From: Cupriavidus basilensis
GTDB taxonomy: Bacteria > Pseudomonadota > Gammaproteobacteria > Burkholderiales > Burkholderiaceae
Reading direction: 5' to 3'
DNA length: 64,000 nucleotides
NCBI RefSeq assembly: GCF_000876015.1
Contig: NZ_BBQM01000002.1
Location: 1-64,000 of the forward strand
Positions 50,297 to 60,425 of the stretch are shown piece after piece; within the stretch, counting starts at the first letter, position 1, and every line of letters begins with the position of its first letter. Under the pieces are notes generated by a model. The model was not told the origin of the DNA. It was given only the letters and a program-made list of their open reading frames with translations, and ran no database searches. The translations under genes and the position numbers were made by a program.

Positions 50297-51493
50297 ATGA
50301 AACAACTGCAAGACGCATACATCGTTGCCGCGACCCGCACGCCGATCGGCAAGGCGCCCAAGGGCGCGTTCAGGAACACCCGGCCGGACGACCTGCTGGC
50401 CACCATCCTGCGCGCGGCCGTGGCGCAGGTGCCCGGGCTCGATCCCGCGCTGATCGAGGACGCCATCGTCGGCTGCGCGATTCCCGAGGCCCAGCAGGGC
50501 CTGAACGTGGCGCGCATCGGCGCGCTGCTGTCGGGCCTGCCGGTCAGCGTGGGCGGCATCACGGTCAACCGCTTCTGCGCCTCGGGCCTGTCGGCGGTGG
50601 CGATGGCGGCCGACCGCATCCGCGTGGGCGAGTCCGACGTGATGATCGCCGCCGGCGTGGAGTCGATGAGCATGGTGCCGATGATGGGCAACTCGCCGTC
50701 GATGTCGCCGTCGATCTTCGCGCGCGACGAGAACATCGGCATTGCCTACGGCATGGGCCTGACCGCCGAGAAGGTGGCCAGTCAGTGGCAGGTCAGCCGC
50801 GAGGACCAGGATGCGTTCTCGCTGGCCTCGCACCAGAAGGCGATCCGCGCGCAGCAGGCCGGCGAGTTCGCCGACGAGATCACGCCGGTGGAGATCGTGG
50901 AGAAATTCCCCGACCTCGCCACCGGGCAGGTCGACGTCAAGACGCGCACCATCGCGCTCGACGAAGGCCCGCGCCCGGAGACCTCGCTCGAAGGGCTGGC
51001 CCGGCTGCGCCCGGTATTCGCCAGCAAGGGCAGCGTCACCGCCGGCAACAGCTCGCAGACCTCGGACGGCGCCGGCGCGCTGATCCTGGTCTCGGAGAAG
51101 ATCCTCAAGCAGTTCAACCTGGTGCCGCTGGCGCGCTTCGTCTCGTTCGCGGTGCGCGGCGTGCCGCCCGAGATCATGGGCATCGGCCCCAAGGAAGCGA
51201 TTCCGGCCGCGCTCAAGGCGGCGGGCCTGACCCAGGACCGGATCGACTGGATCGAGCTCAACGAAGCCTTCGCCGCGCAGGCGCTGGCGGTGACGCGCGA
51301 CCTCGGCCTGGACCCGGACAAGGTCAACCGCATGGGCGGCGCCATCGCGCTGGGCCACCCGCTCGGCGCCACCGGCGCGATCCGCTCGGCCACCGTGGTG
51401 CACGCGCTGCGCCGCCACGACCTGAAGTACGGCATGGTGACGATGTGCGTGGGCACCGGCATGGGCGCGGCGGGGATCTTCGAGCGCGTCTGA
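50297..51493 (+). CDS. fadA: Acetyl-CoA C-acyltransferase (thiolase), FadA-like
   Basis: A 398-residue thiolase that cleaves 3-oxoacyl-CoA. The catalytic triad is visible: nucleophile Cys94 in NRFCASGLSA, His near 354 in GHPLGATGA and Cys near 384 in CVGTGMGA. NEAFAAQALAV is the fourth signature. It follows the FadB-like gene by 21 bp, so it completes the beta-oxidation spiral encoded here. Confidence 0.95.
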   Translation: MKQLQDAYIVAATRTPIGKAPKGAFRNTRPDDLLATILRAAVAQVPGLDPALIEDAIVGCAIPEAQQGLNVARIGALLSGLPVSVGGITVNRFCASGLSAVAMAADRIRVGESDVMIAAGVESMSMVPMMGNSPSMSPSIFARDENIGIAYGMGLTAEKVASQWQVSREDQDAFSLASHQKAIRAQQAGEFADEITPVEIVEKFPDLATGQVDVKTRTIALDEGPRPETSLEGLARLRPVFASKGSVTAGNSSQTSDGAGALILVSEKILKQFNLVPLARFVSFAVRGVPPEIMGIGPKEAIPAALKAAGLTQDRIDWIELNEAFAAQALAVTRDLGLDPDKVNRMGGAIALGHPLGATGAIRSATVVHALRRHDLKYGMVTMCVGTGMGAAGIFERV

Positions 51494-51620
51494 ACGCGCC
51501 GCGGGCGACGTAGTCGAGACGGGCCACGGAACACGGACTCGCGCCGTGCCGCCGTGGCCCGTCTTGCCATTCTTCCGGCCCGTTGCGCGACCGGGCCGGC
51601 CAGCAAGGAGCGGACATTCC

Positions 51621-52397
51621 ATGAGCATTCTCACCACCATCGGGCAGGGCATCCTGACCATCGAGTTCGACCGGCTCGACAAGAAGAACGCCATCACCGC
51701 GGCGATGTACCAGGCGATGGCCGACGCGCTGCGCGCGGCCGAGACCGACCCGGCCGTGCGCGTGGTGCTGCTGCGCGGCAAGCCCGAGGTCTTCACCGCC
51801 GGCAACGACCTCGACGACTTCATGAAGCGCCCGCCCACCGGCGGCGAAGGCGAGCCGCCGGCGCCGGTGTTCCAGTTCCTGCAGCAGATCAGCCAGGCCG
51901 GCAAGCCGCTGGTGGCCGCGGTGAGCGGGCCGGCTGTCGGCGTGGGCACCACCATGCTGCTGCATTGCGACCTGGTCTACGCCTCCGAGACGGCGCGGCT
52001 GTCGCTGCCGTTCGCGCAGCTCGGGCTGTGCCCGGAAGCGGCCTCGAGCCTGTTGCTGCCGCGCCTGCTGGGCTACCAGCGCGCCGCGGAAAAGCTGCTG
52101 CTGGGCGAAGCCTTCGGCGCGCACGAAGCGCAGCAGATCGGGCTGGTCACGCGCGTGCTGCCGGTGGCCGAGCTGCACGAGTTCGCGTTGCAGCAGGCGC
52201 GCAAGCTGGCCGCGCTGCCGGCCTCGTCGCTGCGCGCGACCAAGCGCCTGATGAAGGGCGGCGACATGGCCGCGGTGCAGGCGCGGATGCAGGAGGAAGG
52301 CGAGACGTTCCGGCGCATGCTGCAGGCGCCGGAGGCGAAGGAGGCCTTCACCGCGTTCTTCGAGAAGCGCCGCCCGGATTTCTCGCGCTTCGACTGA
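51621..52397 (+). CDS. Enoyl-CoA hydratase/isomerase family protein
   Basis: A 258-residue crotonase-fold protein. Oxyanion-hole motifs are FTAGNDLDDFM near residue 56 and AVSGPAVGVGTTML near 98; LGLCPEAASSLLLPRLLG near 134 holds the catalytic Glu region. It hydrates or isomerises enoyl-CoA and probably complements the bifunctional enzyme for unsaturated or branched substrates. The ATG follows gcaaggagcg. It is the last gene of the beta-oxidation cluster and convergent with the TonB receptor gene. Confidence 0.92.
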   Translation: MSILTTIGQGILTIEFDRLDKKNAITAAMYQAMADALRAAETDPAVRVVLLRGKPEVFTAGNDLDDFMKRPPTGGEGEPPAPVFQFLQQISQAGKPLVAAVSGPAVGVGTTMLLHCDLVYASETARLSLPFAQLGLCPEAASSLLLPRLLGYQRAAEKLLLGEAFGAHEAQQIGLVTRVLPVAELHEFALQQARKLAALPASSLRATKRLMKGGDMAAVQARMQEEGETFRRMLQAPEAKEAFTAFFEKRRPDFSRFD

Positions 52398-52401
52398 CGC
52401 G

Positions 52402-54606
52402 TCAGAACGAGTAGACCGCGCTCAGGACGGCGGCGCGGCCGTCGCCGTATTCGAGCGCCGACGAGCGCGAGGCGCTGCCCAGCGACTGCCGCACCCGCTC
52501 CACGTAGGCCTTGTTGAACAGGTTGTCGACGTTCAGCTGGAACCGGAGGCGCTTGTTCGGCGCATAGCCGAGCATGGCGTTGTGCACCAAATAGCTGCCG
52601 AGCTTGCCGTCGCCGGCCGAGGTCACGTTGCGCCTGCCGACGTAGCGCGCGCCGTAGCCGAGCGTCCAGCCGGCCGCAAGCTGGTAGGTGGTCCACAAGC
52701 TGAGCGAATGCGCCGGCGTGTTGGCCAGCGCCTTGCCTTCGCGCGCGGGCGCGAGAGGCGACCGGCGCGTCGCGCTGTTCAGGTAGGTGTAGCTGGCCAG
52801 CAGGTCCCATTGCGGCGTCAGCTTGCCGGCCGCGCCCAGTTCCACGCCGCGCACGCGCTGCTTGCCCGCCAGCGCGTAGCTGCCGTCGGCCAGCCGTTCG
52901 CGCGCATTGTTCTTGTCGACCTGGAACAGCGCCGCGTTCACGCTCAGGCGCCGCGCCAGGAATTCCCATTTGGTGCCGGCCTCGAAGGTCCTGTTCTTTT
53001 CCGGCGCGAGCGAGGCCGTGTTCTTGTCCACGCCCGAGCCGGTGGTGACGAGATGCTCGGCGGACGGATTGAAGGCGGTGCCATAGGCGGCATAGACGCG
53101 GCCGTTGTCCGTGGGCTTGAAGACCACGCCCGCGCGCGTGCTGAGCTGGCGGTCGGCGCTGTCCGCGCGCTCGGTGGGTTTGCCCGCCGGCGTGTTTTGC
53201 GAGCTGCCGTCCATCCAGTCGTAGCGCATGCCCAGGCTCAGGTCCCAGGCCTTGCCCAGGGCGATGGTGTCGAGCGCGTAGAGCGCCTTCACGTCCAGCC
53301 AGGTCCGGTTGTAGCCGCTGTCCTGCCGGTTGGCCGGGCCGCTCCAGAAGCCGGGCGGGTTGCGCAGGTCGTAGCCGCCGGCGGGGTAGTGGCCGGAGAG
53401 ATTGTAGGAATAGGTGCCGCGCTCGTAGGTCTCGCGCGAGATCTCGAAGCCGCCGACCAGCGTGTGCGCCAGCCCGAAGGTATCGAACCGGCCGGTCAGG
53501 TTGGTCTGGTTGATCCACATGGCGGTGGTCGAATCGCGGCCGTAGCCCTGCGGGCCGGCCGGCTTGTAGCGCCCGGGCGGCAGCCCGGTCTGGTCGACGT
53601 GCGAGGCCGAGATGACGGTGTCGCGGTGCAGGCGCGAGTAGCGCGTCAGGTTCTGCAGCTTGAGCCTGTCGCTGAACTCGTGTTCGAGCCGGGCGGTGAT
53701 CGCGTCGGTGGTGATGTCTTCCTTGTCGAGGTTGCGCCAGCCGAAGTAGCCGTGGCGGCCCGCGCCGGCCAGCGGGTGGCCGTTGAGCGCCGGCACGCCG
53801 TAGTCGGGCAGGTTGTCGTCGCGCTGGTGGAAGTAGCTCAGGGTCAGCTGCGTGGGCGATCGCAGGCCGAACACGACCGACGGCGCGACGCCCCAGCGGC
53901 GCCGGTCGACCGGGCCGCGGCCCGGCACGTCGTTCTCGTGCGCCATCAGGTTCAGGCGCACCGCGGTCGATGCCGCGCCCCACGGCAGCACCTGGTTGGT
54001 GTCCAGCGTCAGGCGGCGGAAGTTGTCGGTGCCGAGGCCCGCGCCGGCGTGCGTGAAGCTGTCCGCCCCGGGCTGCTTGCTGATCATGTTGATGCTGCCG
54101 CCGGTGGTGCCGGCGCCGCCGAACACCGAGTTCGGCCCCTTGATGACCTCGACCGCCTCCAGGTTGAACAGGTCGCTGCGGTTGTTCTGGCCGCTGTCGC
54201 GCAGGCCGTCGATCTGCATGTTGGCATTGGCGCTGAAGCCGCGGATGTTGATGCTGTCGCCCGAGCCGCCGCCGCCCTCGCCGGCGTTGAAGGTGATGCC
54301 GGAAACGTTGGACAGCACCTGCCGCAGGCTCAGCGCGTTCTGCTCCTCCATCACCTGCCGCGGCACCACCGAGATGGTCTGGGGCGTGTCCAGCAGCGGC
54401 ATCGCGTACTTGGCCGAGCCCGAGGCGTCCACCTTGGCGCCCGGCAGGAGCGCTTCGCGCAGCGTGACCGTTTCCAGCTCGACGTGCCGGCCTCGCCGTT
54501 CGCGGTCCTCGGCCAGGACCGGCGCGGCGCAGGCCGCCATCGCCAGCACGGTGCAAGCCAGGGGGCGGCGCGGCGGCAGCGCGACGGATTTTATGTAGCT
54601 GCTCAT
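52402..54606 (-). CDS. TonB-dependent siderophore receptor
   Basis: A 734-residue outer-membrane receptor. The signal peptide covers about residues 1-32 (core ACTVLAMAACAAPVLAE). The plug domain (about 60-170) includes DTPQTISVVPRQVMEEQ, INIRGF and VEVIKGPNSVFGG. A 22-strand barrel follows and ends in the outer-membrane signature ...AVYSF. The TonB-box region is ETVTL near 45. It belongs to the FhuA/Fiu-like TIGR-type siderophore receptors. The ATG at 54606 follows aggag. A Fur box lies upstream; no siderophore synthesis or FecIR genes are adjacent. Confidence 0.94.
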   Translation of the reverse strand: MSSYIKSVALPPRRPLACTVLAMAACAAPVLAEDRERRGRHVELETVTLREALLPGAKVDASGSAKYAMPLLDTPQTISVVPRQVMEEQNALSLRQVLSNVSGITFNAGEGGGGSGDSINIRGFSANANMQIDGLRDSGQNNRSDLFNLEAVEVIKGPNSVFGGAGTTGGSINMISKQPGADSFTHAGAGLGTDNFRRLTLDTNQVLPWGAASTAVRLNLMAHENDVPGRGPVDRRRWGVAPSVVFGLRSPTQLTLSYFHQRDDNLPDYGVPALNGHPLAGAGRHGYFGWRNLDKEDITTDAITARLEHEFSDRLKLQNLTRYSRLHRDTVISASHVDQTGLPPGRYKPAGPQGYGRDSTTAMWINQTNLTGRFDTFGLAHTLVGGFEISRETYERGTYSYNLSGHYPAGGYDLRNPPGFWSGPANRQDSGYNRTWLDVKALYALDTIALGKAWDLSLGMRYDWMDGSSQNTPAGKPTERADSADRQLSTRAGVVFKPTDNGRVYAAYGTAFNPSAEHLVTTGSGVDKNTASLAPEKNRTFEAGTKWEFLARRLSVNAALFQVDKNNARERLADGSYALAGKQRVRGVELGAAGKLTPQWDLLASYTYLNSATRRSPLAPAREGKALANTPAHSLSLWTTYQLAAGWTLGYGARYVGRRNVTSAGDGKLGSYLVHNAMLGYAPNKRLRFQLNVDNLFNKAYVERVRQSLGSASRSSALEYGDGRAAVLSAVYSF

Positions 54607-54627
54607 TCTTTGCTCCTGAAACACGGT

Positions 54628-54642
54628 TGATAATCATTCGCA
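54628..54642. promoter_or_regulatory. Fur box upstream of the TonB receptor
   Basis: TGATAAT-C-ATTCGCA matches the 7-1-7 Fur consensus TGATAAT-N-ATTATCA at all 7 positions of one arm and 5 of 7 of the other. It is 22 bp before the receptor start codon, so the receptor should be iron-repressed. Confidence 0.75.
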
Positions 54643-54879
54643 TTTAAGGATCGAAAGACAGGCCGGGGACTCGGAAGCAGCCCAATTCACGGAGGGAAAT
54701 TTCCGCTTTTCAACCGGAGAGCGTGCACCTGCCGGGTGGCCGGCCGCGCGCCGGCGGCCCGGGGCGGGCCGGGCGGCGGCATGGCGGGGGTGCTGTCGAT
54801 GAGGCTGGCGGCGTGCCCGCGGGGATTCCCGCGAGGATTCAGGCGGCGGCCTGGGCGGCAGTCCGGCCGGGGAGGGCGG

Positions 54880-55284
54880 TCAGATCGCCGGCAGCACGCG
54901 CGGCTGCCGGCTGTCGTCGGTAGCCACGTAGGTCAGCGTGGCTTCCGTGACCTTGACGATCTCGTTGCTGTGGCGCATGCGTTGCGCGTAGACCTCCACC
55001 GACACCGTGATCGAGGTGCGGCCGGTCTTCTCGATGTCGGCGTAGAAGCTCACCAGGTCGCCGACGAAGACGGGATGCTTGAACAGGAACGAGTTGACCG
55101 CCACCGTGGCCACGCGGCCCTGGGCGCGCTCGACCGCGGGGATCGAGCCGGCCAGGTCGACCTGCGCCATGATCCAGCCGCCGAACACGTCGCCGTGCAC
55201 GTTGGCGTCGGCCGGCATGGGGACGACGCGCAGCGCGGGATATTTGCCGGGCGGCAGGCAGGGGTGGTCGATGGCTTGGGTCAT
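54880..55284 (-). CDS. Acyl-CoA thioesterase, YciA-type hotdog fold
   Basis: A 134-residue hotdog-fold thioesterase that hydrolyses acyl-CoA esters in the cytoplasm. The family motif ADANVHGDVFGGWIMAQVD runs near residues 25-43, and Asp in that stretch is catalytic in relatives; VGDLVSFYADIEKTGRTS follows. The ATG at 55284 (MTQAIDHP) was chosen at the start of homology. It is divergent from the Atm1-type exporter gene. Confidence 0.9.
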   Translation of the reverse strand: MTQAIDHPCLPPGKYPALRVVPMPADANVHGDVFGGWIMAQVDLAGSIPAVERAQGRVATVAVNSFLFKHPVFVGDLVSFYADIEKTGRTSITVSVEVYAQRMRHSNEIVKVTEATLTYVATDDSRQPRVLPAI

Positions 55285-55474
55285 GATGGCTGGGGCAGAA
55301 GAGACAGGGTTGGGGCGGCGCCGTGCCGCGGGGCCGGGCGATGCGTGCCGGAGTGCGTTGGCCGCCGTGCGGCCCCGGCATCGCGGCGTGGCCGCGGTCG
55401 GGCGGATGCGATGGTGGCGCCGGCCAGCCGGGCCGATCTCTGCCACAATCGCATATTCGCCCGAATTCTAACGT

Positions 55475-57373
55475 ATGCGACGCTATTCCCCGCCGGCCGA
55501 GCCGTCCCCCGCCCGGCCCGCTTCCTCCTTGTTCGCCAAGTCTGGCGTGCCACGCAGCGACTGGCAGACCGTGCGCAATCTGCTGCCCTACGTATGGCAC
55601 TACAAATGGCGCGTGATGCTGGCGCTGGTCTGCCTGGTGGCGGCCAAGGTGGCCAACCTCGGCGTGCCGGTGCTGATGAAGAAGCTGGTGGACAACATGA
55701 ACGTGCCCGCCGGCAGCGCCGCCGCGCTGCTGGTGGTGCCGGTCGGGCTGATCGTGGCCTACGGCGTGCTGCGGCTGTCCGGCACGCTGTTCACGGAGCT
55801 GCGCGAGATCCTGTTCGCCAAGGTCACGCAGAGCGCGGTGCGCGAGATCGCGCTGCAGGTGTTCCGCCACCTGCACGCGCTGTCGCTGCGCTTTCACCTG
55901 GAGCGGCAGACCGGCGGCATGAGCCGCGACATCGAGCGCGGCACGCGCGGCATCCAGTCGCTGATCTCGTATTCGCTCTACAGCATCCTGCCGACCCTGG
56001 TCGAGATGGGGCTGGTGATGGGCTTCTTCATCCTGCACTACGACATCTGGTTCGCCGCCATCACCGGCTGCGCGCTGGTGAGCTACATCGTCTTCACCAT
56101 CGTGGTGACGGAGTGGCGCACGCACTTCCGCCGCAGGATGAACGAGCTGGATTCGCGCGCCAACCAGAAGGCGATCGACTCGCTGCTCAACTTCGAGACC
56201 GTCAAGTACTTCGGCAACGAGGAATACGAGGCGCGCCGCTACGACGAGAACCTGCTGACCTACCGCTCGGCGGCGATCCGCTCGCAGAACTCGCTGTCCT
56301 TCCTCAACTTCGGCCAGCAGGCCATCATCGCCACCGGGCTGATCCTGATCCTGTGGCGCGCCACCGTGGGCGTGGCCGCGGGCAAGCTCACGCTGGGCGA
56401 CCTGGTGCTGGTCAACACGCTGATGATCCAGCTCTACATCCCGCTGAACTTCCTCGGCGTGATCTACCGCGAGATCAAGCAGGCCACCACCGACATGGAC
56501 CGCATGTTCGTGCTGCTGGGCACCAACCGCGAGGTGGCCGACGCGCCGGGCGCGCCGGCGCTGCGCGTGCAGGGCGCGGCGGTGCGCTTCGCCCACGTGG
56601 GCTTCGGCTACGAGAGCAACCGCGCCATCCTCGAGGACGTCGACTTCACCATCGCGGCGGGCACCACCACCGCGGTGGTGGGGCACAGCGGCTCGGGCAA
56701 GTCCACGCTGGCGCGGCTGCTGTTCCGCTTCTACGACGTGGGCAGCGGCGCCATCGAGATCGACGGGCAGGACATCCGCGCGGTCACGCAGGACAGCCTG
56801 CGCCGCGCCATCGGCATCGTGCCGCAGGACACCGTGCTGTTCAACGACAGCATCTACTACAACATCGCCTACGGCCGGCCCGAGGCCAGCCACGAGGAAG
56901 TCATCGCGGCCGCGCGCGCGGCGCAGATCGATACCTTCATCCGCGAGCTGCCGCAGGGCTACGACACGCCCGTGGGCGAGCGCGGCCTCAAGCTCTCGGG
57001 CGGCGAGAAGCAGCGCGTGGCGATCGCGCGCACGCTGCTCAAGAACCCGCCCATCCTGGTGTTCGACGAAGCCACCTCGGCGCTCGACTCGCGCACCGAG
57101 CAGGCCATCCAGGCCGAGCTGATCCGCCTGGCGCAGAACCGCACCACGCTGCTGATCGCGCACCGGCTCTCGACCGTGGTGCACGCCGACCAGATCCTGG
57201 TGATGGACCACGGCCGCGTGGTCGAGCGCGGCACCCATGCCGAGCTGATGCGCATGGATGGCCGCTACGCCGAGATGTGGCGCATCCAGGCGCGCAGCGC
57301 CGCGCAGAACGCCACGCCGGTGGAAGACGCGACGCTGGCCGTCGAGGCCGGCGACGCCACGCAGGACGCCTGA
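55475..57373 (+). CDS. ABC exporter of the Atm1/HMT1 (ABCB7-like) type
   Basis: A 632-residue half-exporter with an N-terminal six-helix membrane domain (about residues 40-340; [16 protein letters not shown] is an Atm1-type glutathione-pocket region) and a C-terminal ATPase: Walker [10 protein letters not shown] near 403, signature LSGGEKQR near 507, Walker [14 protein letters not shown] near 529. Relatives export glutathione-linked sulfur or heavy-metal conjugates for Fe-S assembly or detoxification. It probably works as a homodimer in the inner membrane. Confidence 0.92.
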   Translation: MRRYSPPAEPSPARPASSLFAKSGVPRSDWQTVRNLLPYVWHYKWRVMLALVCLVAAKVANLGVPVLMKKLVDNMNVPAGSAAALLVVPVGLIVAYGVLRLSGTLFTELREILFAKVTQSAVREIALQVFRHLHALSLRFHLERQTGGMSRDIERGTRGIQSLISYSLYSILPTLVEMGLVMGFFILHYDIWFAAITGCALVSYIVFTIVVTEWRTHFRRRMNELDSRANQKAIDSLLNFETVKYFGNEEYEARRYDENLLTYRSAAIRSQNSLSFLNFGQQAIIATGLILILWRATVGVAAGKLTLGDLVLVNTLMIQLYIPLNFLGVIYREIKQATTDMDRMFVLLGTNREVADAPGAPALRVQGAAVRFAHVGFGYESNRAILEDVDFTIAAGTTTAVVGHSGSGKSTLARLLFRFYDVGSGAIEIDGQDIRAVTQDSLRRAIGIVPQDTVLFNDSIYYNIAYGRPEASHEEVIAAARAAQIDTFIRELPQGYDTPVGERGLKLSGGEKQRVAIARTLLKNPPILVFDEATSALDSRTEQAIQAELIRLAQNRTTLLIAHRLSTVVHADQILVMDHGRVVERGTHAELMRMDGRYAEMWRIQARSAAQNATPVEDATLAVEAGDATQDA

Positions 57374-57429
57374 ACATCTGATTGCCTGAAGCGGCGGCGG
57401 GGCGGACACGCCCGGCGCGCGCAATCCGC

Positions 57430-57451
57430 GCAATCCGCGCGCGCGGATTGC
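57430..57451. repeat. Perfect 22-bp palindrome upstream of the SsuA-like gene
   Basis: Arms gcaatccgcgc (57430-57440) and gcgcggattgc (57441-57451) join without a loop; a partial direct copy caatccgcg precedes it. It lies 57 bp after the exporter stop and 155 bp before the binding-protein gene. There is no T-run, so an operator is more likely than a terminator. Confidence 0.7.
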
Positions 57452-57606
57452 CGACAATCCGGCGCGGCAAACGGCGCCGGCGCATCGGCTTGCGCAAGTC
57501 CGGTTCGACAAACCGATGCGGGCTCGCCCAGGCCTGGTGCGCCTTCGCATGGCATGCCGCTTGCAGACGGACTCTCCACGAAAACGATCAACAGGAGAGA
57601 GAGTCC

Positions 57607-58725
57607 ATGCCGCAATCCCGTGCCGCCAACCCGATCGAAGTCATTGCCGCCGCCACCGCCGCGCCGGCCGCGTCCGCCGCGCCAACGCTGGGCCGCCGCA
57701 TGCTGCGGCTCGGCATGGCGCTCGGCACCGCGCTGGTGCTGTCGACGCAATTCGCCGGCCACGCGCATGCCCAGACCAAGGTCCGCTTCCAGCTCGACTG
57801 GCGTTTCGAGGGGCCGTCCGCGCTGTTCCTGCTGGGCGAGCAGAAGGGCTACTTCAAGGCCGAGAAGCTCGACGTGTCGATCGACGCCGGCAACGGCTCG
57901 GGCAACGTGGTCAACCGCGTGGCCTCCGGCACCTACGACATGGGCTTCGCCGACCTGGCCTCGGTGATGGAGTTCTACGGCAACAACCCGGACGCGCGCA
58001 ACAAGCCGGTGGCCGTGATGATGGTCTACAACAACACGCCGGCGGCCGTGCTGGCGCTGAAGAAGTCCGGCATCAAGGCGCCGCGCGACCTGGCCGGCAA
58101 GAAGCTCGGCGCGCCGGTGTTCGACGCCGGGCGCCGCGCCTTCCCGATCTTCGCCAGGGCCAACGGGCTGCAGGCGGCGAGCTTCAACTGGCAGGCGATG
58201 GACCCGGCCCTGCGCGAGACCATGCTCGCGCGCGGCGACCTCGACGCCATCACCGGCTTCTCGTTCACCTCCATCCTCAACCTCAATGCGCGCGGCGTGA
58301 AGGACGAGGACATCGTGGTGCTGCCGTATCCGCAGTACGGCGTGAAGCTGTACGGCAACGCGGTGATCGCCTCGGAGGAATTCATCAAGAAGAACCCGGA
58401 AGCCGTGAAGGCTTTCCTGCGCGCGTTCGCCAGGTCAGCGCGCGACGTGATCGCCCGGCCCGAGGACGGCGTCAAGGCGGTCAAGGCGCGCGACGGCATC
58501 ATCGACGAGAAGCTCGAGGTCCGGCGCCTGAAGCTGGCGCTGGACAGCGTGGTCAAGTCGCCCGACGCGCGCGCCGAGGGCTTCGGCCGCGTCAGCAAGC
58601 CGCGCCTGTCGCTGATGGCGTCGCAGGTGGCCGACGCGTTCGGCACCAAGGGCCGCATCGATCCCGACGCGCTGTGGACCGATGCCTACCTGCCCTCGGC
58701 CGCCGAACTGGACGTGCTGCGATGA
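57607..58725 (+). CDS. ABC transporter substrate-binding protein (SsuA/THI5-like)
   Basis: A 372-residue periplasmic protein with a long N-region before the signal core (about residues 32-50) and cleavage near AHA-QT at 55/56. The mature part has the NMT1/THI5-like fold: VRFQLDWRFEGPSALFLLGE, then GYFKAEKLDVSI, then GSGNVVNRVASGTYDMGFAD. Ligands of this group include sulfonates, nitrate, pyrimidines and thiamine precursors; this one is not identifiable. It overlaps the ATPase gene by 4 bp (ATGA). Confidence 0.9.
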   Translation: MPQSRAANPIEVIAAATAAPAASAAPTLGRRMLRLGMALGTALVLSTQFAGHAHAQTKVRFQLDWRFEGPSALFLLGEQKGYFKAEKLDVSIDAGNGSGNVVNRVASGTYDMGFADLASVMEFYGNNPDARNKPVAVMMVYNNTPAAVLALKKSGIKAPRDLAGKKLGAPVFDAGRRAFPIFARANGLQAASFNWQAMDPALRETMLARGDLDAITGFSFTSILNLNARGVKDEDIVVLPYPQYGVKLYGNAVIASEEFIKKNPEAVKAFLRAFARSARDVIARPEDGVKAVKARDGIIDEKLEVRRLKLALDSVVKSPDARAEGFGRVSKPRLSLMASQVADAFGTKGRIDPDALWTDAYLPSAAELDVLR

Positions 58726-59585
58726 CGGCCGGACACGCATCGCCGCGCGCGCTGGCGCCGGCCGAACCCGCGGAACCGGCGGAACCGGCGGACAAGCCCT
58801 TCGTCGAGTTCAACCGCGTGTGGCTGGCCTATAACGACGAGCTGGCCCGCAAGGGCGAGTTCGCCGTCGAGGACATCTCGCTGCAGGTCGAGCCCGGCGA
58901 GTTCATCGCCATCGTCGGGCCTTCGGGCTGCGGCAAGTCCACCTTCATGAAGCTGGCCACCGGCCTGCGGCCGGCCACGCGCGGCGTGGTCAGGATCGCC
59001 GGCCGGAAGGTGAGCGGGCCGCTCAACATGGTCGGCATGGCGTTCCAGGCGCCGACGCTGCTGCCGTGGCGCACCACGCTGCAGAATGTGATGCTGCCGC
59101 TGGAGATCGTCGAGCCCTACCGCGCCACGCTGCGCGAAAAGCGCGAGGAATACACGGCGCGCGCACGCGACCTGCTGCGCACGGTGGGGTTGGCCGGCTA
59201 CGAGGACAAGTATCCGTGGCAGCTTTCCGGCGGCATGCAGCAGCGCGCCTCGATCTGCCGCGCGCTGATCCACGAGCCGCGCATGCTGCTGCTTGACGAG
59301 CCGTTCGGCGCGCTCGACGCCTTCACGCGCGAGGAGCTGTGGTGCGTGCTGCGCGACCTGTGGCAGGCGCGGCGCTTCAACGTGATCCTGGTCACGCACG
59401 ACCTGCGCGAGGCGGTGTTCCTGGCCGACACCGTGTACGTGATGAGCCAGCGCCCCGGGCGCATCCTCACGCGCAAGGAGATCGGCCTGCCGCGCCCGCG
59501 CGACCTCGACCTGACCTATACCGAACCCTTCGCCGATCTGGTCCACGCGCTGCGCGAGAAGATCGGCCACGTGAGGCAGCACTGA
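58722..59585 (+). CDS. ABC transporter ATP-binding protein (SsuB/TauB/NrtD family)
   Basis: A 287-residue ATPase with Walker A GPSGCGKST near residue 67, Q-loop FQAPTLLPWR, signature LSGGMQQRASICRAL near 168 and Walker B MLLLDEPFGALDA. The first ~25 residues carry a Glu-Pro-Ala repeat. It couples ATP hydrolysis to uptake with the permease encoded 2 bp downstream. Confidence 0.94.
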   Translation: MTAGHASPRALAPAEPAEPAEPADKPFVEFNRVWLAYNDELARKGEFAVEDISLQVEPGEFIAIVGPSGCGKSTFMKLATGLRPATRGVVRIAGRKVSGPLNMVGMAFQAPTLLPWRTTLQNVMLPLEIVEPYRATLREKREEYTARARDLLRTVGLAGYEDKYPWQLSGGMQQRASICRALIHEPRMLLLDEPFGALDAFTREELWCVLRDLWQARRFNVILVTHDLREAVFLADTVYVMSQRPGRILTRKEIGLPRPRDLDLTYTEPFADLVHALREKIGHVRQH

Positions 59586-59587
59586 CC

Positions 59588-60373
59588 ATGAGCACCTTCT
59601 CTTCCCCGATGAGCGCCGCGCGGCAGCGCCGCGTGCAGCGCGTGGCGCCGTGGCTGCTGCTGGCCGCGGTCCTGGCGCTGTGGCAGGGCGCGTGCCTGGC
59701 GTTCGACCTGTCGGACTTCATCCTGCCCAGCCCGCGCGCGATCGTCGCCGCGCTGTTCGAATACTGGGACGTGATCGCCGGGCATGCCTGGCGCACCTTC
59801 TGGACCACGATGGTCGGCTTCGCCCTGGCCATCGTGGTGGGCGTGGCGCTGGGGCTGGTGATGGGCTCGTCGAAGCTGGCCTACGCCGCGGGCTATCCGC
59901 TGATGACGGCGTTCAACGCGCTGCCCAAGGCCGCCTTCGTGCCGATCCTGGTGGTGTGGTTCGGCCTCGGCGCCGGCCCGGCCATCCTGACCGCGTTCCT
60001 GATCTCGTTCTTCCCGATCATGGTCAACATCGCCACCGGCCTGGCCACGCTCGAGCCCGAGCTGGAGGACGTGCTGCGCGTGCTTGGCGCAAAGCGCACC
60101 GACGTGCTGCTCAAGATCGGCCTGCCGCGCTCGATGCCGTTCTTCTTCGCCTCGCTCAAGGTGGCCATCACGCTGGCCTTCGTCGGCACCACCGTGTCGG
60201 AGATGAACGCCGCCAACGAAGGCATCGGCTACCTGCTGGTGTCGGCCGGCTCGGCCATGAAGATGCCGCTGGCCTTCGCCGGGCTGGTGGTGATCGCCGT
60301 GATGGCGATGGTGATGTACGAGTTCTTCGCGGTGGTGGAGCGGCGGATGACGGGGTGGGCCAATCGCGGGTGA
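59588..60373 (+). CDS. ABC transporter permease (SsuC/TauC family)
   Basis: A 261-residue inner-membrane permease with about six membrane segments and the EAA loop LEDVLRVLGAKRTDVLLKIGLP near residues 158-178 (given in part). It completes the binding protein-ATPase-permease importer. The ATG at 59588 follows the ATPase stop by 2 bp. Confidence 0.93.
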   Translation: MSTFSSPMSAARQRRVQRVAPWLLLAAVLALWQGACLAFDLSDFILPSPRAIVAALFEYWDVIAGHAWRTFWTTMVGFALAIVVGVALGLVMGSSKLAYAAGYPLMTAFNALPKAAFVPILVVWFGLGAGPAILTAFLISFFPIMVNIATGLATLEPELEDVLRVLGAKRTDVLLKIGLPRSMPFFFASLKVAITLAFVGTTVSEMNAANEGIGYLLVSAGSAMKMPLAFAGLVVIAVMAMVMYEFFAVVERRMTGWANRG

Positions 60374-60425
60374 GGCGATGGGGCGACGCAGTGCCCGACG
60401 TGGCCGAGGCAGCGTCCGGGGTCTG

